Assembly: GCA_044224925.1 (NCBI GenBank) | Contig: JBGAJM010000011.1 | Coordinates: 7,444-71,443 of the forward strand | From: Kapaibacterium sp044224925 | GTDB taxonomy: Bacteria; Bacteroidota; Ignavibacteria; Kapaibacteriales; Kapaibacteriaceae | Direction: 5' to 3' | Length of the DNA: 64,000 bases | In this document: one piece after another, positions 38,312 to 47,800 of the stretch | Position numbering within the stretch: position 1 is the first letter of the stretch | How the letters are laid out: each line of letters opens with the position of its first letter | The notes under the pieces: generated by a model | Seen by the model: the letters and a program-made list of their open reading frames with translations, nothing else | The model's database searches: none | What the model was told of the DNA's origin: nothing | Position numbers and translations under genes: made by a program

Positions 38312-38725
38312 TCACATCCCAAAGATGTTCACGCCTTTGGGCATGCTCACAACGGTGATGCCGAGCACAACAAGGATGATGGAGGTGAGCACGACGAGCA
38401 TCATGTTGCGCGCCGTTCCAACATCCGAGCCCTTGCTCCACTTGCCGCGCATGTGCAATACGGTCAGTGCCAAGAGCATGCAGAAGGCATGTTCGAGGCG
38501 ATGACGGAGCATCACGCCTGCATCGTCCCACCGACCGATCAGTTGAACGATGCCGATCACGAACTGGAACGTCATCATCAACGTATACAGGCGTACGGAG
38601 AGCAGTGCCGATCTGGAAAGGGCGCGCTTTCCAAGGAAGGCGGCAAGGCACAAGACAAAGGCCACGATGCCAAGAAGGAAGATGATCCAGCGATCGTGGC
38701 TGTGAATGGTTGAGAGCAGGTCCAT
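38312..38725 (-). CDS. small membrane protein, four predicted helices
   Basis: The ATG at 38725 gives 137 residues; another at 38731 adds two. Helices: WIIFLLGIVAFVLCLAAFLG, a second around YTLMMTFQFVIGIVQLIG, a third at HAFCMLLALTVLHM, and a fourth at LVVLTSIILVVLGITVV. His and Arg in RHRLEHAFC suggest a possible heme- or quinone-related role, but no family is recognised. The stop abuts the stop of the OmpA-family gene. Confidence 0.65.
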   Translation of the reverse strand: MDLLSTIHSHDRWIIFLLGIVAFVLCLAAFLGKRALSRSALLSVRLYTLMMTFQFVIGIVQLIGRWDDAGVMLRHRLEHAFCMLLALTVLHMRGKWSKGSDVGTARNMMLVVLTSIILVVLGITVVSMPKGVNIFGM

Positions 38726-38755
38726 GTGCATTTCAGAATGGTGACGAAGTTGCTA

Positions 38756-38763
38756 CGAACATA
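38756..38763 (-). promoter_or_regulatory. putative -7 box for the small membrane protein
   Basis: The minus strand reads TATGTTCG, identical to the box at 33420-33427, about 30 nt before the ATG at 38725. Confidence 0.35.
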
Positions 38764-38785
38764 CGATGCCCGTAAGTTGTAGCGC

Positions 38786-39865
38786 ATGTTCACCACTCGT
38801 TGTGCTCTTCCGTTCCTCCTTGCCGCCCTGTGTACCATTGTGCCGCTACGTGCACAGGGACCGTATTTCTATCGACCACTGGACTACGGGTCCATGTCGA
38901 TGTTCACACCATGGAACGTGGTACTGAACGGCAGTTACGACATCATTCAGCTCGACGGAAAGAACCGCCACATCTTCGAACTCCCGTATGGTACGGGCTT
39001 CGACAATGTGGTGAAGAACTGCCTCAACATGGGCGCGACGATCTCGCAGATCGGGTGGGGACGTTGGCTCACAACAGAAGTGTTCCCGTTGAACTTCACC
39101 AAGGAAGGCGGTCAGTGGCTTCCCAACTATCAACTGCACCTGATCGGTGGCGGGATGACCTATCGCATGCTGGAGGAGTGGTTCGTGCACAACAAGGTGG
39201 CCGCGCCCGGTGCGTGGGCCGTGGGAACGATGATCACCTATCACATGCTCAATGAGGTGGTCGAGAACGAGGGGTATGAGGGATACAATTCCGACCCCAT
39301 CGCAGATCTGATGATCTTCGACTGGTTGGGCATTCTTCTGTTCACAAGTGATGATGTGTCGCGATTCTTTGCCGAAGACCTTCATATGGCGGACTGGTCC
39401 AACCTGCCGATGATCACGTTCCCCGGGGCGCGGCTTGGGAATAACGGACTGTACTACTCGCTCAAGTGGACCGTGCCCGGCACCGACGACAAGTGGAGCG
39501 TGTGGTATCTGATGGGCATGAGCAATATGGCCGGACCGTCGTATCGACTCGACGCAGAGAACAGTATCACCGTTGGTGCCGGTCTGCGCGGAAGAACCTT
39601 GTACACCGTGGATCCACGCGTGCGGATCTTGAGCTTGAACCTTGTTCCAACGGCCGGCATCTATTGGGACAAGAACAACTCGCTGATGGCATCGTTGCAA
39701 GTGAGCGGACAGGAAGATCAAACCGTGATCGGTCAGTTCTATCCCGGCGTATTGCGCCTTGGTCCTATCTCTCCGGCGGTGTGGGCATCGTATGGCAGCA
39801 ATGGCTCGGTCGGCGTGGGCATTGCCTTCCAGGGAACGTTCGGTGTTGGTTATCGCAACAAGTGA
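38786..39865 (+). CDS. exported protein of unknown function, probably outer-membrane
   Basis: The 359-residue protein has a signal peptide (ALPFLLAALCTIVPLRAQ). The body has Gly/aromatic strands (NVVLNGSYDIIQLDG, WSVWYLMGMSNMAGPSYRLD, VGIAFQGTFGVGYRNK at the end) and a more helical centre (MITYHMLNEVVENEGYEG, LMIFDWLGILLF). The final aromatic-rich strand resembles the C-terminal strand of outer-membrane barrels. I do not recognise the family. The stop lies 3 bp from the convergent miaB stop. Confidence 0.7.
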   Translation: MFTTRCALPFLLAALCTIVPLRAQGPYFYRPLDYGSMSMFTPWNVVLNGSYDIIQLDGKNRHIFELPYGTGFDNVVKNCLNMGATISQIGWGRWLTTEVFPLNFTKEGGQWLPNYQLHLIGGGMTYRMLEEWFVHNKVAAPGAWAVGTMITYHMLNEVVENEGYEGYNSDPIADLMIFDWLGILLFTSDDVSRFFAEDLHMADWSNLPMITFPGARLGNNGLYYSLKWTVPGTDDKWSVWYLMGMSNMAGPSYRLDAENSITVGAGLRGRTLYTVDPRVRILSLNLVPTAGIYWDKNNSLMASLQVSGQEDQTVIGQFYPGVLRLGPISPAVWASYGSNGSVGVGIAFQGTFGVGYRNK

Positions 39866-39868
39866 TCG

Positions 39869-41248
39869 TTAGAGCAGCTCGCCGAACAGCGTTGCGCTTG
39901 ACGAACGCACGATCCGTACCGATATAAGATCGCCAACATTGTATCCGCGCAGGTGATCGTGCGGAAAGATCACCACACGATTCGTGTCGGTCCGACCTTG
40001 CCACTCCATTGCATTGCGCTTGCTCGGTCCATCGACCAAGATCTCTTCCGTTGCACCAACATTCGTGGCGAACAACTCTCCCGAGATCTGCACCTGTTGT
40101 TCGATGATCTCATTCAGTCGTCGAATCTTCACGTCGTGCGGCACATCATCGCCCATCTTCCATGCCTTTGTGTTTTCGCGTGGTGAATACGCATACATGT
40201 AGGCAAGATCATAGCGCACGGCACGCATCACGTCCATTGTCATGCGATGATCGTCCTCGGTCTCCGTACAGAACCCCGCAATGATGTCGGTGCTCAACGA
40301 TACCATCGGCATGGCACGTCGGATCCGTTCGATCAGGCGCAGATAATGGTCGACGCGATACGTGCGATTCATCAGCTCGAGGATCCTGTCGGACCCGCTC
40401 TGCAACGGCACATGGATGAACTTGCAGATGGCATCGTGTGATGCCATTGTCTCGATCAGCTTCTCGCTCATGTCTTGCGGATGCGGCGTGCTATAGCGCA
40501 GGCGCATCTGTGGTGCGGCCTTGGCGCATGCGGCCAGCAGATCGGCAAAGTCGGCGCCCGACGTGTCGTCACGATACGAGTTCACGTTCTGACCCAAGAG
40601 CGTGGTTTCCTTGAAGCCTTGGTCCCACAGCATCTTCACTTCGTCCACCACGCTCGACATGGACCGTGAACGCTCACGACCTCGCGTGAAAGGCACCACA
40701 CAGAACGTGCAGAACTTATCGCAGCCGCGACTGATGCTCACAAAGGCAGATCGCCCTTCTTTCCGCACGGGCATCAGATCTTCATACGTCTCGATGCGCG
40801 AAAGCTGAACGGCCACGCCTTTCGATCCGTCGAAGGCCGCATCCACAAGCGTGGGCAGCTTGCGATACTCGTCGGGTCCCACCACCACATCCACGAGGCG
40901 CTCTTCCAGCAACTTCCCTCGCAGCCGTTCTGCCATACATCCCAACACGCCCACCACAAGATCCGCCTTGCGCTTGCGATAGTACTTCAGCATGTTGAGT
41001 CGTGTATGCACCTTGTGTTCGGCGTTCTCGCGGATCGAGCAGGTGTTGATCAGGATCACGTCGGCATTGTCGGGTGTATCGGTCTGCGCATAGCCATTGG
41101 CATGCATCACCCCAAGCACGATCTCCGAATCGCTCACGTTCATGGAGCAGCCGTACGTTTCCACGTAGACCTTCTTGCCCATGCCCAAAGGGAGCATGGA
41201 AGGGGGCGTGGCGGCAAGGTCGAGGATGGGAAGTTCTATCTCTGGCAT
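39869..41248 (-). CDS. miaB: tRNA-2-methylthio-N6-isopentenyladenosine synthase
   Basis: The 459-residue radical-SAM methylthiotransferase modifies A37 of tRNAs reading UNN codons. The auxiliary cluster cysteines are Cys34, Cys70 and Cys104; the radical-SAM motif is Cys176, Cys180 and Cys183 (RGCDKFCTFC). HVPLQSGSDRIL and a C-terminal TRAM domain are present. MiaB rather than RimO is indicated by the ETYGCSMN start and TRAM text. TAGTTTTG stands 8 nt before the ATG. Confidence 0.94.
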   Translation of the reverse strand: MPEIELPILDLAATPPSMLPLGMGKKVYVETYGCSMNVSDSEIVLGVMHANGYAQTDTPDNADVILINTCSIRENAEHKVHTRLNMLKYYRKRKADLVVGVLGCMAERLRGKLLEERLVDVVVGPDEYRKLPTLVDAAFDGSKGVAVQLSRIETYEDLMPVRKEGRSAFVSISRGCDKFCTFCVVPFTRGRERSRSMSSVVDEVKMLWDQGFKETTLLGQNVNSYRDDTSGADFADLLAACAKAAPQMRLRYSTPHPQDMSEKLIETMASHDAICKFIHVPLQSGSDRILELMNRTYRVDHYLRLIERIRRAMPMVSLSTDIIAGFCTETEDDHRMTMDVMRAVRYDLAYMYAYSPRENTKAWKMGDDVPHDVKIRRLNEIIEQQVQISGELFATNVGATEEILVDGPSKRNAMEWQGRTDTNRVVIFPHDHLRGYNVGDLISVRIVRSSSATLFGELL

Positions 41249-41256
41249 AGGACCGG

Positions 41257-41264
41257 CAAAACTA
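41257..41264 (-). promoter_or_regulatory. putative -7 box, 8 nt before miaB
   Basis: The minus strand reads TAGTTTTG, an exact TANNTTTG match, 8 nt before the miaB ATG, so the leader is at most a few bases long. Confidence 0.45.
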
Positions 41265-41311
41265 CAAAGGATCGCCTGTCACGTTCCATAGGATCCACGT
41301 CCCGTGCCACT

Positions 41312-41671
41312 ATGGACACCCCTCTCATCCAAAAGACCTATGCCTTTGCCGTGGTGGCAGCGCGCTGGGGTAGGCTGCGTGCGGCGCTGGGCGCGCCGGG
41401 CGACATCGACGATGCATTCATTCAGTCGTGCCTTTCTGCCGGAGCACGCATCGAGCAGGCCACCGGGGCGAGCACGCGCGAAGAGTTCCTGATGCAATTG
41501 CGCCTGGCCGACTCGAGCATTCGCGACGCCAAGTACTGGCTCCGTTTGTTGGACGATCTGGACGAGATCGCCCCCGAAGACGCAACAGAATTGCACGATG
41601 CGGCAGAGGAGGCGCATCGGATCGTGTTGGCCTGTATACGGACGGCGAAGGCGAAGGAACACAAGATCTGA
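41312..41671 (+). CDS. four-helix-bundle protein (23S rRNA IVP/S23 family)
   Basis: The ATG at 41312 gives 119 residues. Text such as YAFAVVAARWGRLRAAL, CLSAGARIEQATGASTREEFLMQL and RDAKYWLRLLDDL fits the small four-helix-bundle family first found in 23S rRNA intervening sequences of spirochetes. Here it is a free-standing chromosomal gene, and the 23S gene of this window has no insert. The molecular role of the family is not established. A lipoprotein gene follows 38 bp on. Confidence 0.82.
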   Translation: MDTPLIQKTYAFAVVAARWGRLRAALGAPGDIDDAFIQSCLSAGARIEQATGASTREEFLMQLRLADSSIRDAKYWLRLLDDLDEIAPEDATELHDAAEEAHRIVLACIRTAKAKEHKI

Positions 41672-41709
41672 CGCTCAGCGTGTGTCCTATTTATCGCAAA
41701 TTGTGCGGT

Positions 41710-42624
41710 ATGAACAGTGCGATCCCATCGCTGATATTGTCGTGCATCGTCATTGTCGCCACGATGACCGGCTGTACACCAACCGTGACCACGCCAACGG
41801 TTCCAATGGCCAATGCCATCGACACGCTATCGTCGAAAGAGAACGTTGCTCGGTTCGTGCAGGCCAATGGCCCTGCATGGGCTCGTGATTCGGATCCGTA
41901 TCGCGATAATCCGTGTGATACGATGAAGGACCTCATCACACGATACTTCAAAGTGGATTGCAACGACGACGGACGTACGGACCTGGTGGTCAACGGCACA
42001 CGGAACATCTATGTGATGATCGATAAGGGTGATGGCAGCTTCTCAACATTTCTTGAGTACCGGGCGACGATGTCTTCGCGGTTGCTCTACGTGCGGGAAG
42101 TGATCAAACGATCACCGCGAACCCTGATCATCGTTGACAATGTCCAAAATGCGTGCTACCTCGCCGACACGACACCACTCTCTACAGACACCTTGGTCAT
42201 CGTCGGCGGCCTTCTCGTCGACCACATGAATACACCGGCCGCCCAACCGATCACATCGATCTCCATGGTCGCGCACGGGTGCTATGGTTTTTGTCCGCGC
42301 TACACGATCCGTATCGACGCAACGAGAAATGCATTCTACACGGCTGGAGAATACTGCGACACCACCGGAGACTTCACCGCTACGCTAGATGCACGAGTTG
42401 TTGATCCGCTGTATGAGGTCGCTCACTACATCAATCCCGTTTCCTATCCCAACCAGCTGTGGGGAGGCGTGTCAGACATTTCTGAGTACACCTTCACGTT
42501 CATGTTCAAGGATGGGAGCTCGAAGTCGATCACAACGGATGCCGTAGCCTCCACGAGCTTCGCTTCGATCATCAACTATATCGAAACGCTACGAACGACA
42601 CAGACCTGGAAGAAGAAGGGTTAG
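41710..42624 (+). CDS. lipoprotein with DUF6438-like domain
   Basis: The ATG at 41710 (MNSAIPSLILSCIVIVATMTGC) gives 304 residues with a lipobox TGC. The middle part contains ITSISMVAHGCYGFCPRYTI, the Cys-x-x-x-Cys-Pro-x-Tyr pattern of the DUF6438 family common in Bacteroidota. An N-terminal YFKVDCNDDGRTDLVV resembles an FG-GAP/EF-hand-like calcium loop. Function unknown. The longer open frame upstream is antisense or shadow sequence. The last 4 bp overlap the esterase on the other strand. Confidence 0.7.
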   Translation: MNSAIPSLILSCIVIVATMTGCTPTVTTPTVPMANAIDTLSSKENVARFVQANGPAWARDSDPYRDNPCDTMKDLITRYFKVDCNDDGRTDLVVNGTRNIYVMIDKGDGSFSTFLEYRATMSSRLLYVREVIKRSPRTLIIVDNVQNACYLADTTPLSTDTLVIVGGLLVDHMNTPAAQPITSISMVAHGCYGFCPRYTIRIDATRNAFYTAGEYCDTTGDFTATLDARVVDPLYEVAHYINPVSYPNQLWGGVSDISEYTFTFMFKDGSSKSITTDAVASTSFASIINYIETLRTTQTWKKKG

Positions 42625-43352
42625 AAGCGCGAGGCAAGGTAGTGGGGAAGCATGGCGCGCCATGTTGGCCAATCGTGCGTCCACTCATATCCCCACAGAT
42701 CCACTTCGTGTGGAATGCCCTTGGCGGCGAGGACGCGACCGATGGCAAGCGATGCTTCTGGGTCTTCGTAGTTGCCTCGGCCCGAAACGAAGTAGACGTG
42801 CTGCTTTGCACGTAGCAGGTTCAGCCAGTACTGCTCATTCAGGTTGGGCAGATAGTCCATGGGGCTGTTGAAGTAGCAATCCTCGTCGAAGTAGCCCTTG
42901 GAGTATGCCTTGAGATCGTAGATGCCGCTCATGGCGATCACGCCGTCGAAGATGTCGGGTCGACGGAAGAATGTGTTGGCCGCATGCAATGCGCCGAGCG
43001 ACACACCACTGGTATAGATGGGCACAGGTCCGTCGCAGTTGCGATAGATATGCGGCACCACTTCTTCGATGATGTACTGGTTGTACTGTTGATGACGGAT
43101 CGACTTGTCACGACCGCTCATCGTGTCGTTCAACCAACTCTCACTGTTGATGCTGTTGATCGAGAACACCTTGAACTTGCCGGCATTGATCTGGTCCTTG
43201 ATCGAGTCGATCAAATGGAACCGTTCGTACTCGAGGAAGTCTGCCGCTGCACTTGGAAAGAGCAAGAGCGCCGGACCCATGTGACCATATGCCACGATCT
43301 CCATGTTCTTGTTCAGGTTGGGACTCCACCATTCGGTGATCTCTCTGCGCAT
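42621..43352 (-). CDS. esterase family alpha/beta hydrolase
   Basis: With the ATG at 43352 (MRREITEWWSPNLNKNMEI) the protein has 243 residues. It fits the putative-esterase family (esterase D/antigen 85 fold): nucleophile Ser in SGVSLGALHA, acid in VSGRGNYEDPEAS and His in YEWTHDWPTWRAMLPHYL near the end. No signal peptide is seen, so it is probably cytoplasmic. Substrate unknown. A TATATTCG box lies 27 nt upstream and CGGAG precedes the start. Confidence 0.85.
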   Translation of the reverse strand: MRREITEWWSPNLNKNMEIVAYGHMGPALLLFPSAAADFLEYERFHLIDSIKDQINAGKFKVFSINSINSESWLNDTMSGRDKSIRHQQYNQYIIEEVVPHIYRNCDGPVPIYTSGVSLGALHAANTFFRRPDIFDGVIAMSGIYDLKAYSKGYFDEDCYFNSPMDYLPNLNEQYWLNLLRAKQHVYFVSGRGNYEDPEASLAIGRVLAAKGIPHEVDLWGYEWTHDWPTWRAMLPHYLASRF

Positions 43353-43378
43353 GTGCTCTCCGTGAGGTATTGGGTTGG

Positions 43379-43386
43379 CGAATATA
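43379..43386 (-). promoter_or_regulatory. putative -7 box for the esterase gene
   Basis: The minus strand reads TATATTCG, matching TANNTTYG, about 26 nt before the ATG at 43352. Confidence 0.4.
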
Positions 43387-43392
43387 GGTGAA

Positions 43393-44058
43393 TCAGCCGA
43401 ACTCGGGCGCAAACGGAAGTCGTGCGTCGCAGAAGAACAACAGGGATCCATCGTGGACGGTGATCTGCACGAGTTCTGCTGCCGCCCTGTTCCTTGCCCC
43501 CTCTCTTCCTCCCAACGACAAGGCCTCGTTCGACAATGGCCACTGCAATCCTTCTGTCGTCAGATGGGCATGCGGTTGCGGGATGAGCGAGAGGAGCTCG
43601 TCGCTTGTCGGTGGAAATGCCGTGGATGCATACAGAGGAATGGCATAGCGTTGACGGTCGAGGGCGGTAAGGGAGAGGGAGCGACCGTAGCGCATCATCA
43701 CGCTCCAGTTGTTGAGCGTATGCTCGAGATCTCCTCCATGGATGCCAACGATGAGCAGACGCTTCCAGAGCTGTCCTTCGGCAAAGCGCAGGGTCTTCTC
43801 GAAATCGTTCATGTCCTGATCGGGCTCCACGATCACGTCGGCAAGTCCTTCGAGTCGACGGAGTGTGTCCGCATCGATACTATCCAGATCGCCCACGATG
43901 TACTCCGGAACGATGCCATTGGCAACAAGGGCCGTCGCGGCACCGTCGGCCGCGATGAGTGGCAGCTCTGCGAACTGCTCGAAGAGTTCGCTTTCCGGAA
44001 TGGTTCCATTCAAACAGATCAGGGCATCGAACGATGCTGTGAAACGCAACGTGTTCAT
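43393..44058 (-). CDS. thiamine pyrophosphokinase
   Basis: From the ATG at 44058 (MNTLRFTASFDALICLNG) the protein has 221 residues. It transfers pyrophosphate from ATP to thiamine. Motifs: LIAADGAATAL, PEYIVGDLDSID and DQDMNDFEKTLRFA, then IVGIHGGDLEHTLNNW. The C-terminal beta domain is the thiamine-binding part. The start overlaps the BtuF-like gene stop (ATGA), so the two are co-translated. The open frame upstream of 44058 is a shadow. Confidence 0.9.
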   Translation of the reverse strand: MNTLRFTASFDALICLNGTIPESELFEQFAELPLIAADGAATALVANGIVPEYIVGDLDSIDADTLRRLEGLADVIVEPDQDMNDFEKTLRFAEGQLWKRLLIVGIHGGDLEHTLNNWSVMMRYGRSLSLTALDRQRYAIPLYASTAFPPTSDELLSLIPQPHAHLTTEGLQWPLSNEALSLGGREGARNRAAAELVQITVHDGSLLFFCDARLPFAPEFG

Positions 44059-44855
44059 GAGGTTCTCGCTGGAACAACGGAGAGGATCTTCATGATGGCG
44101 TCGATGCCATCGGTGAGGGCGGCCGGACCCGGTTGCAGGATGACGGGCGAGGGAATGTCGAAGAGCATGTTGTTCACGGAAGGACGGAAGTGCTCCCATC
44201 CTTGTCGTGCACGCACACGCTCTGGCTTGAACATCTTGCCACACCACGATGCGATCATCACGTCGGGGTCCCTGCGCACCACTTCCAACGGATCGGCAAC
44301 GATGCGCTCCTTTGCGCCTTGATGCTGACGGTTCTCTGCGAACACATCAAGACCGCCGCACACTTCGATGAGCTCGCTCACCCAGCAGATGCCGGTGATG
44401 ATGGGATCGTACCACTCTTCGAAGTAGACACGAGGTTTGAAGGTCCGCATCGTACCAATGCGCGCTGCCTCGTCCACGCGTGACCGTAGTGCGATCGCAT
44501 ACGAAAGCGCTTGCTCGTGGTATCCGACATAAGCGCCAAGCTTGGCGATCATGGAGAGGATGCCGTCGACGGAGCGATGATTGAAGCAGACGACCTCTAC
44601 ACCACGTCGGATGAGTTCCGCACAGAGGTCGGCCTGGAGGTCGGACCATGCGAAGACCACGTCAGGACGGAGGGCGAGAATGTCGTCGAACTTCGCATCG
44701 AGATACGTCGACACGGTGGGCTTCTCTTTGCGTGCGCGACGTGGACGAACGGTGAAGCCACTCACACCAACGATGAGATGATCCGCGCCAATTGCGTAGA
44801 GCGTTTCGGTGGTCTCTTCGGTGAGGCACACCACACGTCGTGGGAACTGCGGCAT
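44055..44855 (-). CDS. BtuF-like substrate-binding protein without signal peptide
   Basis: The 266-residue protein has the helical-backbone binding-protein fold of BtuF/FhuD (COG0614): RVVCLTEETTETLYAIGADHLIVGVS at the start, LRPDVVFAWSDLQADL, the central long helix, and RDPDVMIASWCG. It begins directly with the domain, with no signal peptide or lipobox, and no upstream start is available without running into the previous gene. No ABC permease or ATPase is near. It could be a cytoplasmic cobalamin- or ligand-binding protein. It is coupled to thiamine pyrophosphokinase. Confidence 0.82.
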   Translation of the reverse strand: MPQFPRRVVCLTEETTETLYAIGADHLIVGVSGFTVRPRRARKEKPTVSTYLDAKFDDILALRPDVVFAWSDLQADLCAELIRRGVEVVCFNHRSVDGILSMIAKLGAYVGYHEQALSYAIALRSRVDEAARIGTMRTFKPRVYFEEWYDPIITGICWVSELIEVCGGLDVFAENRQHQGAKERIVADPLEVVRRDPDVMIASWCGKMFKPERVRARQGWEHFRPSVNNMLFDIPSPVILQPGPAALTDGIDAIMKILSVVPARTS

Positions 44856-44856
44856 G

Positions 44857-47800
44857 CTACTTCTTCTTCGGCGAACGAACGATGGTCCCCTTTGGCATCA
44901 GCAGAACGTACCGACGGTCTTCCTTCACAACGTCGTTGTAGAAGAGCTTGTAGTCGTGATACTCCTTCGGCTCGATGATGCCGCGCTTGAAGATGGAGCG
45001 TCGTTCCATGCTCATGGCATTGCGCTGCACGTTCGTCGTGAACGAATACTCTGCTGCGGGGTTGACGCGCTTGAGTGAACGCACGATCGATGATGGTTCG
45101 TATCCGTCGGGAATCGTGATCGATACGTTCTCGACAACCGTGTCGTGCGACATCGTGGTCTCGATGGGATAGGTGCGCGTTGGATACGACAGTGCAGCGT
45201 CCGGACTGTATTCATCGTACCACGGGATCTTGAAGAACTTGAAGTCTCCCGCCTCGGTGGCGAACTGCGGAACGTTGAACGACATGCTATACGTGATCGT
45301 TTGCGAGAGCGTGTCGAGATCCTTGATCTCGAACTCGCGCAACTCCACATCGGGATAGTCGCTCGATAGCAACTCGCTGATCTGCTTCTCCTGCTCCTTG
45401 CGTGTCTTTCCGATCCACGCCGTGCGATACAATTGCGTGCGCGAGCCGGTGTGCGTGAACGTGCGGTTGACGAGGGCAGAGTTGTCCGACTGCATCACGA
45501 TGGAGGTATGCACGATCGAGTTGTTCGGGGCGAAGTAGGAACGATCAAGGCGGAAGGGAACGGTCTCGCCCGGCTTGATGAGCAGACAGAATGCATCGAT
45601 GTCGCCGAAGGGAACGGAACCGATAGGCACGTTCGCGGCCGTGAGATCGAGGAAGAGACGTCCTCTCGCGGTCTCGACGCAGACGATGGCATGATCGAAC
45701 GGAATGCTTGGCAACGGCGTCTTGCGAAGGAGCGACGTGTTGGTCTCCACCAGCACATGATAGGCTGTGATGCCGCGCTCGGCGAGCATGGCAATGCACA
45801 GCGTGGCCACGTCCTTGCAATCACCGATGCGCGTGACCAGCGTGGTGCGCGCCTTCTGCGGAATGGTGCCGCTCTGACGGAACGAGACCATGCTGTATCG
45901 GATATCTTTTGTGATGTACTTGTAGACGGCCTCGATGATCTTGGCCTCGTCCGTGATCGTTGACGGAAGGATCTGATCGACCACTTCCTTGATCTCGTAC
46001 GATGAACGCGTTTTGGTGCGCGCTACATCGTAGTACCAATCCACGAGATCTGACCAGGCCTGCATGCTCGACACCTGTACGGTCTTGCCCACTTCAGAGA
46101 AACTCGGCATGGCTTCTTCGTAGTCGATGGCCTCTTCGTTCTTCGAGGACCACTCATACAGTTTGCCAAAGGCATTCGTCGACGTGCGAGGTGTTGCGTT
46201 CCAATTCGTGCACTGCCACTTGAAGGAAACGTCGGCGGGTACGAGCAGGGAATACCGGGTGTGCAGTTGCGGATAGTAGCTGTTGAACTCGAAGGCATCC
46301 CAGAAGTAGGGAGCAAGCCTACCGCGACGTGCTTCGCGCACTCGCACGCGCAGATACATGAAGTCGCCCGGCTCGAGATTCTTGAACACGACGAGTGACC
46401 CGTTCCTATCGGCCGGGATCTCCTTGCCGCCTTGCTTCCGTACCACTGCCTTTTCGATGGTGAGTCCACCATCGGCCACATAGGGAAGCTGATATTCCTT
46501 GAAGGCATCGATGCCCTCGGCGGTCAGGATGCGAATGATGGTCTCGTGCAGGACCTCGCTGCGACTTCCATCGTAGACCACACGACGTACATCGTCGGTA
46601 AGGTAGATGGCCGTTGCATCGGGATGATCTGCTGCCGATGGAGCGGCGGCGATGATCGAGTCGACGTTCGTTTGCGCCATGAGCGTGAACGGCGATGCCT
46701 GTCCGAGTAGTTCGCGCAATGCATCGCGTGCATCGAAGTTCGACGGATCGCAGGCGAGTGCGCTACGGAAGGCACTGATCGCACCATCCTTGTTGTAGAG
46801 CGTGCGTTCGAGCACACCGGCACGGAACCAGATGGACGAGACGCCGGGGGCAAGGTCGAGCGCTCTGCGCATTTCTTCGAGGGCCTTGTCGTACTCACGA
46901 CGGGAAGCATAGACCTCGGCGCGTGTGACGTGATATCCCGGTGCCGGAGCACCAAGGACGAACAACTGTTTGTAGTCCTCTTCCCATGCATTCATGTCGC
47001 CCATGTCGCGATGCACGTTGGAAATGGAGATGATGCCATTCTCGGTGTAGGCAACAGAAAGGTGCTTGCGAAGGATCTGCAAGGCAAGTTCGTGTCGACC
47101 TTCCGTTTGCAGTGCCTGACCGGCCACGGCCACAGCATAGGCATAGTTGCCGGGATGGATCTCGAAGGCGCGCGCCGTGAGTTCGTTGATGCGTTGTATG
47201 TCGTTGCGTTGACGGGCCACCTGCAGCGATGCATCAAAGAACTCGTTGCTGAGCGGCAAGGCCGCTTCGATCTGCGGGAGGATGGTCGTCGCCTCGTCCA
47301 GTTGTTCGTTCTGCATGGCGCGCGCGAACTTGTAGAAGAGGGAAATGGGAATGTCGGGACGTAGGGAGGAAAGGTGTTCGATGGTGGTGAGGTATTCGTC
47401 GTTCTTATCACCACGACGGAATGCTTCCATCATCAGCATCAGCGCCGGAACACAGTCGGGATACTGTTTGAGGACCTTGCGCAAGACCAGTTCTGCTTCG
47501 GTGGTCTCGTCGTTGCGAAGATGCGATTCAGCGAGCAGGAAATAGTTCTCGTACCGATCGGGATGCGCAGAGATCTGTGCGCGGAAGAAATCGGTGAACG
47601 GATTGGGACGTTGCTTGGGCGAAGGATCGGCACTGCCGGTGATCTGTGGTTGCGTTGAGAAGCGAAGGCCGCGCACCGGGGTTCCGTCGGGTGCAGTGAT
47701 GCGCAACAAGAAGTTGCAACGCGACAGTTCGGAGTTGCCACACTTCACGAGGATGCGGTTCCATCCCTTGGACAAGGTCACATCACTCACATACGTGTCG

